From NCBI GenBank assembly GCA_023238725.1, contig CM041539.1, forward strand, positions 23,612,104 to 23,676,103: a DNA stretch of 64,000 nt, given 5' to 3'. A program made the position numbers and the translations under genes. This DNA is from Scortum barcoo. Taxonomy: Eukaryota; Chordata; Actinopteri; Centrarchiformes; Terapontidae. Under the pieces are notes generated by a model. That model was not told the DNA's origin. It saw only the letters and a list, made by a program, of their open reading frames with translations, and did not search any database. This document shows, piece by piece, positions 11,543-22,406 of this stretch. The first letter of the stretch is position 1. Every line of letters begins with the position of its first letter.

Positions 11543-12856
11543 CTCTATCATCTACTGCTTGCCAATTCACTTTTATCAGGCTGCCCAAACAAAGTCGTTA
11601 AAGACTCTACAGCTGGTCCAGAATGCCGCTGCTCGGGTGCTGACTAAAACCAGGAAAAGAGACCATATTACTCCAGTACTGGCTTCTCTGCATTGGCTCC
11701 CTGTAAAATTTAGAGTGGATTTTAAAATCCTACTCCTCACATATAAGGCTCTACATGGTCTGGCACCATCATATCTTAATGAACTGATAACTCCTTATCA
11801 ACCGACTAGAGCGCTGCGCTCCCAAAACGCAGGCTTACTTGTAGTTCCCAGGGTTTCCAGAAGTAGTCTAGGGGGCAGAGCCTTCAGCTATCAGGCCCCT
11901 GTTCTCTGGAACCAGCTCCCAGTCTGGGTCCGAGAGGCAGACACAGTGTTAGTCAGTGTTTAAGAATAGACTTAAAACCTTCCTTCTGTTTTGATAAAGC
12001 TTATAGTTAGGGTGGGCATGGGCACAGGCTCGCCCTTAGTTATGCTGCTATATGCTATAGGTTTAGACTGCCGGGGGCCCTCCCATGATGCATCGGGCAC
12101 CTCTCCTCTTCCTCTTTCTCTGCTTCCTCTTTCTCTGCTTCCTCTGTCTCTCTCTGCTTCCTCTACTCTTATTCTTATTATGGTAGTAGTGCAAACTGGA
12201 GTCACTTTTAGAAACTGGTTAAAGTGGCTAAACTGGTTAAAGTAGTTAAATTGGTTAAAGTGTCAAAACAGTTAATGTGAATACTCTTATGTCCTGTAAA
12301 GTGCATGTTACTGCCGGAGCCCCGGTCCTCTTTGTTCTCTCCAGTCTTGCAGGTTCCTCACTGATTCTGGTTGTGGTCCATCTGTCTGAGGTTCACTGGC
12401 CTGGTGGGGACATGATCTGTGTCTGTGTTGTGGAGAGAAGGTCGAGTGGCCCAGAGCTCCATATGAGGACATCTAGAGATGCACCTGGACTCACAGACTC
12501 ATTTCCATTACCTGTGATACCTTCACACATGGACTAAACCAATGAACTCAGTATAGCTACAGCTTATTACGACTCATGTATTAATTCCATAATATGATTG
12601 ATGATGTTCTCTGTACATGTGGCATCTATTGCACGTCTGTCCGTCCCAGGGAGAGGGATCCCTCATCTGTGGCTCTTCCTCAGGTTTCTTCTTTTTCCCA
12701 TAAAGGGTTTTTTGAAGTTTTTCCTGACTCGGTTCGAAGGGTCTAAGGACAGAGGGTGTCACAACTGTACAGACTTGTAAAGCCCTCGGAGAGGCAAACA
12801 ATGTTTGTGATTTTGGGCTCTAAATAAATAAATTTGATTTTTGATTTGATTTGAAA
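11543..12856 (+). mobile_element. L2/Maui-like LINE 3' end
   Basis: 5'-truncated LINE in plus orientation. It holds the polyprotein C-terminus (11559-11963), a long 3' UTR and a 3' tail at about 12820-12856 built from TTTGATT-like repeats, typical of teleost L2. Within the UTR, 12114-12160 is a small minisatellite of about 15 bp (TTTCTCTGCTTCCTC). 5' truncation is usual for target-primed insertion. The 3' tail fixes the right end; the left end is approximate. Confidence 0.8.
11559..11963 (+). pseudogene. L2/Maui-like RT C-terminal domain, truncated
   Basis: C-terminal 130 or so residues of an L2-type reverse transcriptase polyprotein. Characteristic segments are LQLVQNAAARVLT, HITPVLASLHWLPV, YKALHGLAPSYL, TRALRSQNAGLLVVPR and the ending LWNQLPVWVREADTV. 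A frameshift near 11580 separates it from upstream GCP-like coding sequence, and a premature stop follows LVSV. The RT catalytic region is absent, so the fragment has no activity. Confidence 0.85.
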
Positions 12857-14049
12857 CAGTCTGCTTTGAACACTGTATAGATATGCCAAGGGAATTCAAA
12901 GCCTGTGCTGTTTTGTCATCGCTCTTTTATCTATTAGTATACAGTATCAGCTGTTTGATATTACCTCAAACAGGTTATTGTAATAGAATATTAACAAACA
13001 GAATGAAAGCTGCCCTTCAAACGTAATATGTGTGTTGTGCGTGGTAACACATACATACACAAAATACTGAGGTCCTATTAAAGAAGAAAGAATTACTCGT
13101 GGTGACAGACCCTGCCCTCCCTTGTGCAGACTCAGTGAGCCCATAAGGACCAATATAGAAAATGTTACACCTCACACTGTCAAAGAGGTCAAACTGTGAG
13201 CTAGATGCAAAACACTGTTGCTGCCCAGTTATCTAAAATATACTCTAATTACGTTGGGTGTCCATCTAATGACAGCTTATTATGTACTGTAAATGAACAC
13301 TACTGGACCTCTAGCCTCTCAAACCCTGTGTAATGGTAACCTGAAAAGCCTGTGACGTTACGACCATAAACCTGTAACCTGCAGCTGACATCAGCAACTA
13401 ATGTGGTCATCTTCACAGTTTAATGTTGGTCAGTAGATGGTGGCAGCAACAGTGGATTTTATAGTCCTGGTAAAGTCAGTACGCTATGCAATCAGGGGTG
13501 TCAAGAAAACAAACACACAATCTAATCAAGTTAACCTCAAAGCTAGTAGTAAGCTAATGTTCGAAAGCTGATGCTGAGCTAAACATGTTTGCTCAGCGCA
13601 AACATTAACTTTCACATTAACTTAGCAAGTAACAGACCTAACCAGGAGCGTTTTCAGGTTTTCACTGATAAATTTTGTTGTGGTCGATCGATCATCCTTA
13701 ATTTTGACATCTCAGACATTACATTTACATTACTTGTGTGAAGTTATTATAGCCAATGGCACAGCAGTTGCAGGTGTTGCAACATTGAGGTTCAAAACAC
13801 CAAACAGTTACCTTGAAATCATTTTGTGTATTTGTGTATTCAGTAGTTCTTGTGCTGGGATAACCAGCCGAATATACTGTTACTTCTTAAGATAATCAAA
13901 AATAACATTTCCCATTGCACTATTGATTTGTTGAAGAGTGGGTAGAATTTCAGTCAAATGGGACTTTCTTTTGTTACCTACAGCCCTCCTAATTGGCAAC
14001 AATTGTAACACATTAGATTATAGCCTGCAACATACAGCACTTGTCTAAG
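12857..14049. other. No gene recognised
   Basis: AT-rich sequence; no domain, repeat end or splice pattern that I can support. Confidence 0.5.
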
Positions 14050-14530
14050 AGCAAAGACAACCCATAGGACGGCAGAGGAAGGCCACAGATATTGAGAAAG
14101 AGGGCACTCCTGGGCTCCAGAATTACCTCAAATATAGGTTGACAACTTTAAAGAAATATAAAGGCTTAGGAAATGGATGGAAAAAGGAATAAGAGAGAGC
14201 AGCTTTTATAAATGTCTATTCAACTTTGCCAAAGCACTATTAAGTAGAGAGACAAGTGGCTCTTTAACAAGGGACTAAGAGGGAGTTAGAAGCTTAGAGC
14301 TTACAAGCTACATACAGATAGGGATAGAGACAGGGAGATATACCTCCCACCAGGGTAATAGACCAGCCAATAGATGTTAAGGCTTTGAGGTGGAAATGAT
14401 AGTCAGGCAAGCAAGGTCCATATCAGCCCCTCAATGACGGGCCATGTAGGCTATATAAAAATGCTCCAGACATGTTCTTGTGGAGGCCTTATTACAGTAG
14501 CACTGAGGAAGCATCTTCGTCTGAGATCTT
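14050..14530 (+). mobile_element. R2/Hero-like LINE fragment
   Basis: Degraded piece of a restriction-like-endonuclease LINE. In shifting plus-strand frames it gives IEKEGTPGLQNYL followed by a lysine-rich helix (about 14085-14180), KCLFNFAKALLSRETSG (about 14205-14260) and DGPCRLYKNAPD (about 14437-14472). The last two match KNLFSKEKSG and NGVPYRLYKNAPD in the longer element at 24420-26560, in the same order and at similar spacing. Stops and frameshifts are frequent, so this copy is older. The link between the two copies is seen in the window; the clade name is from memory. Confidence 0.6.
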
Positions 14531-14609
14531 TTGCGATGGGCGAGAGGTCCATTATTCATTATTCTGAGGCAGAAAGATTCTGTGGATGGAAATTGGTGTA
14601 GGCCTAATT

Positions 14610-14975
14610 GTCTTCAGTCAGTCAGTTAACCTCAGTGTTGGCACCTCCAAAAGCACACAAGGAAGCTCTGGCATCAAATAGTGCATTATCATCCAGCAGA
14701 ACTATGGTGTCCCTGGGTGCTATCCCTTCAAGGACCCCACTCACCGAGGGTACTCTGAATGGCTGTTCAGTGCATAAGCACAAACAGCAGTCAGAGGCTT
14801 CCTCCCAGTAACTTGCATTCGTATAGTGGTGACCTTTTTGTTCACCACGGGGAACAGCCGGGGGCTCATGGATATCCCCACTAACACCTGGCATGTCTCA
14901 CCCTGGCTCCAGAAAAGGAGAGTCCAGCCCCTCTCCAGGAGGTTGGGGTTCCAGAACCAGTGCTATGGTTAAAAG
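14610..14975 (-). mobile_element. RTE/Rex3-like LINE endonuclease fragment
   Basis: On the minus strand, about 14973-14915 resembles the GSGTQLLERGW region of Rex3-type elements. The frame at 14894-14622 then contains LEGIAPRDTIVLLDDNALFDA, a decayed copy of the endonuclease motif seen as VLLGDFNAHVGND in the Rex3 element at 30598-33666. Both segments are in the right order, about 230 bases apart. RT is absent. It is old: several stops and one lost catalytic-motif residue. Confidence 0.5.
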
Positions 14976-16654
14976 TGAGACCAACTACATTGAGTTGGAA
15001 CCACCTGAAAGAAACCCAAAGGTCCAAAATTGAGAACTGAATAAAAAGTTCTGGCAAATTTTAAAAAATTGACCCATTCATTTTCTTTTATTATTTTCTA
15101 ATATCTCTTCCTTTTCTTTCAACACACAATTTCAGGGATAAATTAATATAGCATCACATTAATGTAATGTTAAAACATTTTCATGATACACACGAGCTGC
15201 TTTCTGACTTCAGTCTTTTAAAAGATTTTAGCTGTTTGGATTATTTGCTTTTCATACCCTACGGTGTTTCAAACATTCCAGCTCAGCAATCTTAAGACAC
15301 ATCTCGGGAAAATGAAATTCTTTAAATGAACATCCTCTCTGTTCCAGCATTATCACATTAATTAGCCTTTTGGTCATCAAAGGAAATTTGTATTAGGTCG
15401 ACACACAGGTTGGCTCTCCTTTGAGAGACTGACAGCTTTTTTTCTGTTGCTTCTTACAAAAGGAATCAGATAATGCTAATAGATTGGTTTTTCATGGTCT
15501 GTTGAGTAAAAGCAACTTCAAATTGTCTGGAGATTGTTGCCAAGAATTGTATGTAACTGCCTTTAATTCCAAAATAGAAAAGCTCTGGCTTCAAAGAGAA
15601 GCCACTATCTAAATGTCCCAGTGCCATCAAACAGTTTCCTGATTCAATTAGAGACAGCTCAGTCATTCTACTGGATGAGGGACAGAATATGATACTGCTG
15701 TAAAACTCCGAGACAGGTGTTTTCATGGTGTAGACAGGCTGAAAATGTTATGAATTATGTGTACAAAAGTAAAATAGAAATCCCTCTCTTATCACTGTTG
15801 CTATAAAGAGACAGAGGAGAGACAGAAGAGAAAGAAGCTGAAACACTGTACCAATGTCCTACCTGTACCCATACCGCAAACCTGTGATCAGCGCCTGTCT
15901 TTTAAAACCTAGGAATATCTTGACTTAACAAATTGAAAGTAATTTGGCCTTTTTACTTCTTTTATTAACAGGAAATGATATTTTGACATTCAAAGGACCC
16001 TTATGGAACTATCTAAATGACACCCATGATAGCAGCAGCTCACATTTTCTACACGCCATTCATTCAGCTACAAGTTTTTATCCAAAGAGACCTATAATGA
16101 GCAAAGATTGAAGAATTCTGCACATCAAACTTCATCAAATATATTATTATTACATTTCTGTTACAGCCCTTATATTTCTGTTACAACCTTGTTACTGTAA
16201 CATGTTTGTTATGGATTATTGAAGTTCATCTAAATACATTTCTATATTCTATATAATTTTTTTTAAGAAAGTTATTTTTTTACTTTTATTTTTGTTTTTG
16301 TTTTTTACATTTCCCTTGGGAAATTGTTTGATATCCTGTCTTTTGTGTATACGAGGCTCCTTTTATTTGTTTTGTTAACAAAACATAGTGACTCAATATC
16401 ACTCAATGTTTCAACTATGGCACACTCTGAAACAGCTCAGTGATTTGTTTTAAATGTCGTCTTTGTCAAGTTTTGTGACTGTCAGTTGTCATTGTGTGTT
16501 TTTATTATATGGTCAAGTGAAGTTAGCTTGCTAAGTCTGTTAACTAATGTAGTAGTTAGCTGCTGTGCCCTTGTGCATTGGTCAGTATTGTGCAGCTAAT
16601 GAAAAATGGCAACCGCTTCAGTGTGTTGACTGTATTCCTGTTTTAATGTGTAGG
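14976..16654. other. No gene recognised
   Basis: AT-rich non-coding sequence with T-rich runs near 16255-16310. Nothing else supportable. Confidence 0.5.
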
Positions 16655-17058
16655 GGCAGGAGTGGCATGTTTTGCCACTTGTATGTTTCACCACCTGTAT
16701 GTTTTAGCAACAGTTATGCTTGTATGTTCTGAAGGAATTGTTGTAGTTCACCATTTTTAATGAGAACATTAAAAATGGTGAACTGGTTAAAGTTGACCAG
16801 AATTGATAGATATTTTTCATATTGATGTAGAAAATTGATTCATGGCAGTTTATGTGATAAAACATAATGCTTGATGATGAAACAGAAACAGAATGCACAT
16901 TAGTAGATTTTCATTTTGTCATGGAAATTCACTTTTATTTGTTCAACAAAACTGTACGATAACACTGTAAAAGAATAGTAAACTCTGTGCCCTTTTGCTC
17001 ACTGATGATTTCATTTACTGGACAGGAGCCATATGTTTTACCAACTGTATGTTTCACC
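16655..17058. repeat. Direct repeat pair flanking a palindrome-bearing segment
   Basis: Two similar copies of about 38 bp, 16655-16692 and 17021-17058, both with a TGTATGTTTCACCA ending, lie 366 bases apart in the same orientation. Between them is the 18-bp palindrome at 16745-16784. The arrangement could be an unrecognised small mobile element or a local duplication. Confidence 0.5.
16745..16784. repeat. Perfect 18-bp inverted repeat with 4-base loop
   Basis: The arm AGTTCACCATTTTTAATG (16745-16762) is followed by AGAA and then by its exact reverse complement (16767-16784). The palindrome would form a tight hairpin. It is too short for a typical microRNA precursor and could be the heart of a foldback element. 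Confidence 0.9.
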
Positions 17059-17239
17059 ATGTTTGTTTGTTATGATGGGCCAAGATGGAGTCTGAACCAG
17101 CAAGTCTTCAGTCTGCTGTCCTGATGTCAATGGAGAAATCACTCCCTCATTTTGGAGGTAGGATGACAATCAGTAGTGATTTTGTTGTGGAGAATGAATG
17201 TGCATGAGTGTGTTTTTGTAGCAGTGTTGGCAGTGAAGG

Positions 17240-18150
17240 ACACACCTAGGTTCCTTGTCGTCTGAGCCAAGTACACCACTGAGTTCTCAATAGTAATCGA
17301 GAGGTCATGGATGGGAGAAAGACCAGCTCATGCATAGATTTGTGCGGCCAGCCTTCAGATTCCTCCTTGCTGCTCTCAGTGCCTGGGTTGTGTCCGGGTT
17401 GAGGCTGTGTCTCACACCTTCTGGAGACACAGCACCTCTCCATTTAGCCAGGGCTTCTGGTTGGGGCAGATGATGATCTTCCTGGAGACTGTGATGTCAT
17501 CAACACATTTACTGATATAACCGCAAACAGATAAAGCATATTCCTCCAGGTCCACCCTGTTGTTGTTGGTCGCTCTCTGAAGATCTGCCAGTTGGTTTGT
17601 TTGAAACAATACTGCAGCATTGGGACAGCTGTACTGGGCCACACAGTGGTCCACACATGGTCCTCTGTGTGGGCTTATTGTGTTTTAGCACAGGACGGTG
17701 AGCAGGAACCAGCAGGATGGAAATGTGATCAGAGAGGCCCAGGTGGGGGTGGGGAAGCACTCTGTACTCCTCCCGTCTGTTAGTGTGCACCTGGTCCAGC
17801 GTGTTGTTCCCTCTGGTTGCTATGGAGACATGCTCGTGGAAGTCATATTTATGTCATTGAAGTCCCCCGCTACCACGAAAAAGGCCTACAGGGGCTTGTT
17901 TTGGAGCGCACAGATGTGGTCATGTAGCTCCCCCAGAGCCATGCTGGCATTAGCACTCAGGGAATGTAATGATGAACGCAACTGTGAATTCCCGCAATAT
18001 TAATATTCCATGCTTTTGGAACAATGGCTGCTTACCAGAGAGCAGTTGGTGCACGAGAGTTTGTTGATGTAGGCACACACTCCTCCTCCACGGGCTTTCC
18101 CTAACAGCTCGGAAGAAGAGCCGACCGCCACCAGCCAACCACTGGGTTGT
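17240..18150 (-). mobile_element. Rex1-like LINE fragment (endonuclease and linker)
   Basis: Minus-strand LINE remnant. Motifs in order: GKARGGG-type segment (about 18105), the NSHC-like cysteine segment (about 18040), VHTNRREEYRVLPHPHLGLSDHISILL (about 17795-17710 region), then CFKQTNWQIF and the linker with WPHKSMHEL. These line up with the endonuclease region of the element at 2851-6215 (for example VYTNKARR and TGRSS). Several frame changes and stops make it a fossil. Its right edge joins an RT fragment of the same orientation at about 18150, in an order that cannot be original. Confidence 0.75.
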
Positions 18151-18302
18151 TGTTTTTGATGTGCTGGAAAACCAATTTCTCAAGGAACTTCATCATGGAG
18201 ATGTCATAGGTTGGCAGTCATTTACAATAAACACTGCAGATGCTTTAGGCACAGGGATGAAGCCCTGTTGAACCAGATGGAAACACTCTCCTGTGAGAGT
18301 AA
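18151..18302 (-). mobile_element. LINE RT fragment, right part interrupted by Harbinger
   Basis: The minus strand encodes a degraded RT finger region (GFIPVPKA, then NDCQP, then FLEKLVFQHIKNN after a stop), equivalent to NDYRPVALTP and following in the element at 2851-6215. The Harbinger inserted here. The upstream part continues beyond it at 22663-22765, where KPAGPDN and CANQLVSSITDL are read, equivalent to RKAAGPDN and CAYQLTEVLTDI. The two pieces join in register across the 3-bp target duplication. Confidence 0.75.
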
Positions 18303-18577
18303 TGCTGGGCTTACACTGAATGATTTTCACAGTCCCAGACTAAAAACTGAAAGTCTTAGGAGTTTTACTGGAGTCACAGCGCTCCCGTCATCTCGATCGT
18401 TAAGTTTAAGGTGGTAATCTGCACTGTTTCATATCAGTCTTTTCCTAGTCTTGGGTTTGTGATAATATCAAATGTGTTTGATATTCTCGCAAGTCGCAGT
18501 GACGTAAAACAACCAATAGATGAGCTCTGACAAAAGTGGAAACAGGAAACCTGACAGTCAGAACAAGAACAACAAAA

Positions 18578-19638
18578 ATGGATGAACAAGAACCAGTGTT
18601 GAAACATCGTAGGTGGACCGTCCAGAAAGAGGAGCGGATGGTGGAGCTGTGGGCAGATCAGCCCTGCCTGTTTGATATCAACTGTCCAACATATCGTGAC
18701 GGAGTGGAAAGGAAAAAAAATGGACTGAGATTGCAGAAGCCCTGCAAATGCCCGGTAAGTGTGCTAGTTATGCTAACATGCTAATAACATTACCACTGTA
18801 TTGAATGGCATTATGTGCTAGTTAGCTCATGTTTGCTAGTGACGTTACATTATTAAGAGCACGAATAAAAGGAGTGAGGGAGTGAGCAAACTTAATTTTG
18901 TACAAGGAAAAAAACCATGTACTAATGCAACCCAATTTATGTTTCAGTTGCTGAGGTAAGTTTAGCCGTCTCCTACGACCTCAACAAAGTGGAAGTGGGG
19001 AAAAGCCCCTCACTTCGAAACAGAAGTAGATCTTGAGAAGTATGGACTTTCTCAAACCATTCGTCACCCCCCGCAACACTGAGACCAGCCTTGTAATGAG
19101 TATTGACCATGCTCTATAGCATGTATCTTTTTTTGTATTTCTTTTATGTTCCCTTGAATGTTCCCTGTGAAACACTCAGTGTTCGTAATTTCTTTTGTTG
19201 TACAGTACTTTGAATTGAATGTCTTGTATGAAAGGTTCTCTATAAGTGAAATTCTAACTTTTGTTTCAGTCCAAAAAGTCATGTATTGATATAGCTTCAT
19301 AGCCCCCCTTACTGGATATGGTTGCGCTATACTTACCACCACTGTACTTTCAAAACGATTTTGGATAAGTCTATACAATAATATAATTAATAATGAAAAA
19401 CCACCGAAAAATGGCAATCAAATGAATGTATTTATACAAATGGTCTCTGTATATTATCAATAAACTTTTGATAATGTTTGTGAGTTACCAACTGCTTATA
19501 GAATTACCACTTCTATGACAAATACATGTTGGCAATCTTATCCAACAGATTGAAGACAGCGAGACAGACACACAGGGGACAGTGGCTGATGAGGAGGTGC
19601 CCACTCCTGTTGAGGATTCTACCCTGGACAAGGACTGA
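18578..19638 (+). pseudogene. Harbinger SANT/MADF-like DNA-binding protein gene
   Basis: Partner protein of Harbinger transposases; in known systems it binds transposon ends and helps the transposase into the nucleus. Exon 1 (18578-18754) begins MDEQEPVLKHRRWT and carries ERMVELWADQPCLFD, a MADF-like helix. A run of eight A (18713-18720) shifts the frame; the other frame continues WTEIAEALQMP up to a GTAAGT donor at 18755. Exon 2 (18948-19092) follows a TTTCAG acceptor and reads SRLLRPQQSGSGEK, then an in-frame TAG, then MDFLKPFVTPRNTET before a GTAATG donor. The last exon (19549-19638) follows CCAACAG and ends VPTPVEDSTLDKD. Frameshift and stop make it a pseudogene. Confidence 0.75.
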
Positions 19639-19876
19639 TGTTCAGACACTTGCATAATTGAAACACAATGTTTCAACTTGAGTATTTTTTTGCACTTTAC
19701 CTCAGCTCATGTGGCTGAATAAGCTGGTATTTTCAGATTTTTGTGTATGCTTTTGTGAAAATGACATTTTGCTGTGAATATCCCTTTTTTGTAAGTTTTA
19801 ATTTTAAAGATTGTAGCCTGTGTTTGCACAGTTTTGCTCCAATGTGGAAGTGCCTTTACTACTCAGGATAAAGACA

Positions 19877-19912
19877 AATAAACAATTTTAACAAAAGTAT
19901 TTGCTTTTTATT
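19877..19912. terminator. Convergent polyadenylation signals of the two Harbinger genes
   Basis: AATAAA on the plus strand at 19877-19882 and AATAAA on the minus strand at 19907-19912. Each lies about 240 bases past the stop codon of its gene (19638 and 20154). Cleavage 10-30 bases past each signal would make the two transcripts overlap slightly or abut. Confidence 0.65.
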
Positions 19913-20153
19913 GAACTTATTCGTACAATGAAAAAGGCACAACAGTGATTTAACCAGTACCAGTACATTACAGCAGTACAGTACAACAGAAGTTTTCTCT
20001 TTTTTTTTAATTAAAAAGGCAGATCTGAGCACAAACATTTATTGTCATTATATTGTCATTACATTACATTATGAGAACACAGTGACAAAACTGATTTTTA
20101 ATGTGGGGTAACAGTCAGGGAGGGATATCGTATATATCATACTTGTACACACA

Positions 20154-22406
20154 TTATATGTGGTGCTCCTGCCATGGTACTTGGCCTTCTGGTGAGTTGA
20201 AGTACTCCATCATGTTCCTCAGGTCTTTAGTCCTTTGTCTTGGATTGTGTGCTCTGTTGTTTGCCAGATCATGGAACGCCCCCTGGCCTTCTTGCCTCCA
20301 GGATCCAGGGATAAATTCATGGTCATCAGTCTCTCGGTCTGTCAAGGTAGGTGGCACATTTACACAATTACACAAGGCAAGTGTAATTTTGACAATCTTG
20401 TCAGGATCTAGACTAATCATGAAGACATCCCGCCTAGCTCTCGACAACCTGTAGTTATAGAATCTCTGGTCATGGTCCAGCTGTCAGTGTGAAAATGGCT
20501 TCTGCGGGTCAGTGCATAGGGGGCAACAAGCATGTATGGCATGACAGTGTCTGTGTTAGGCAGGGGTTCTGGTGTGGGTACATTAAGAAGGCCTGCTTCC
20601 ATTGCTCTGCAGAGGTCAGAGTGGGCAAACAAACCACCATCTGACAGTCTGCCCTGGGCCCCTACACTCACATACACAAATTTATAATGTGCATCCACAA
20701 CTGCCATTAATACCACAGAAAAGCGGCCTTTGTAATTGTGGAATGTGCTGCCTGAATGACCAGGGGCTGTATATGTATGTGTTTGCCATCCAGTGCACCC
20801 AGGCAATTTGGGTACTGCCACTTCTCAAAGTCCGCGGCAATAGCTCTCCAGGTAGCCTCTGATGTTGGTGTCTACAAAACAATGGCAAACACACATATCC
20901 AGTACGTTACAATTAGTGATAATGTTTCATTTACATATGGGCACTGCCCAATGTAAGATTACAGATGTTCTGTTAAGTGTTAGTGTTTCACCTTGAGGTA
21001 ATCCTCCTTCATAACCTCATAGAGAGCTTCGCACGTCGAGAGGACGATCTGTGATACCATCGTGCTTCCCATGCGGTTTTGGAATCCCAGGGATTTAAAG
21101 GTTTCACTTTGAATGGAAACGGTATAGAAATACAAGACTCACCATTAACTGTAACAGAGCAGGTGGAGACATGCAGAAATTACAGTTGCGTGTGAAAGTT
21201 TGTGCACCCCTTTAACCCTAGAACACTAACGTCGGGTGATTTTCACCACACGCGATTGTAGTCTTTATAGTTTTTATAGGGTCCCCCATGATACCTTTTT
21301 TTTTTATCAGACGTTGCATAGGGGAAAACAATGTATGTATTGTAAAATATATTTTGATGAGAAGTATTTCTTATATTGGGTAAAATATACCCAACGTTAG
21401 AGATGGTCACTAACTGATACGTTAGTGTTCTAGGGTTAAAAACAGCATATAGTAATTTTTTTATTGAAAAGATGAAAAAGTCTCTCGGGTGTATGGAAAA
21501 AAAGACAATATTATTTATAGTTACATTTTATTTCATAAATTGAACAAGTACAAAAACAAAAAAGATCATTTGGGCATTTGAAGAAGTTTATGCATCCTGA
21601 GATTAGATGAAATGATGTTTTTATTTTTGTATTTTTGTTCAATTTCAGAAATAAAACGTAACTATGCATTGTTTCCTGGTATTGCCTATTTTCCATATGC
21701 CAGAAAGACTGTTTTTACATGAACTTTGTAAATTTCTATCATTTCATTGTCAGGCCTATCTGAGGTTGGCTGGAGAGCAAACATCAGTGATTTCTCTGTG
21801 ATCTATTAAATTTTGGGAGGCTGGGGTAAAAACAAGAAGGTGTTGGCCTTTCTACAACAGCAGTGGTAATGTCCCTTATACAAACCTGTGACCAAAAATC
21901 TCGGGTGTTTTGCTTTTTTTATTAGTGGTTGTACTTGTTCTAATAAAAAGTCGAAGTCCTTGGATGTCATGCGGAGCAATTCTTTAAATCCAGTTCTGTC
22001 GTTTGCCTGGTTAAACATGTCAAAAGTAGAAAAAAAAGGCTTTATGCTTTTTGATAAACCTTGACAGGACAATATAATTCAGATATTATGTGAGTGTTAT
22101 AATATGCATATGAGGTCTACATGGACATTGTCATGAGGGGTGGGTGGGATTGAAAAATATAATTCGTTTAATCTCTTGACTACACTGTTGTTATTCTGAT
22201 TATTCCAAAGGGCAATAGTTAGTTAGTGTTGTCATAACTCACCTCCAGTTCCTTTTGAAGGACAGACAGACTTGCTGTCTCCGTCCATATAACCAGGGCC
22301 GTGCCCACATTCTGTGGCATCTTCTCCTCTTCTTTTTGTTGTTTTCTTCAGCATAAACCACTTCACACACTAGAGCAGCTGTAGCCAAAAGCTGCTTCTC
22401 CTCCAT
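20154..22406 (-). pseudogene. Harbinger DDE transposase gene (HARBI1-like), degraded
   Basis: Catalyses excision and insertion of the element. Exon 1 (22406-22243) starts MEEKQLLATAALV, has the basic KKKRRR stretch and ends at a GTGAGT donor. Exon 2 starts at 22006 (ANDRTGFKELLRMTSKDFDFLLEQ). A later exon ends at 20992 (LGFQNRMGSTMVSQIVLSTCEAL, then GTGAAA donor). The last exon (20871-20154) has the DDE_Tnp_4 core: first Asp in GALDGKH (codon 20790-20788), second in VVDAHYKF (codon 20695-20693), then LSDGG. At about 20430 SRARR runs straight into DVFMISLDPDKIV, where the family has the third acid. Other frameshifts occur. The exon 2-3 interval holds inserted DNA. C-terminus VPWQEHHI. Confidence 0.85.
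21216..21435. mobile_element. piggyBac-type MITE inside the Harbinger
   Basis: A 220-bp element with perfect 17-bp terminal inverted repeats (CCCTAGAACACTAACGT) flanked on both sides by TTAA (21212-21215 and 21436-21439), the target duplication of piggyBac transposons. It has no coding capacity and would depend on a transposase elsewhere. Its perfect ends contrast with the decayed Harbinger ends, which fits a later insertion. Confidence 0.9.

Noticed and set aside
16745..16784. microRNA precursor
   Set aside because: The stem is only 18 bp with a 4-base loop, with no extended lower stem; better explained as a foldback repeat.
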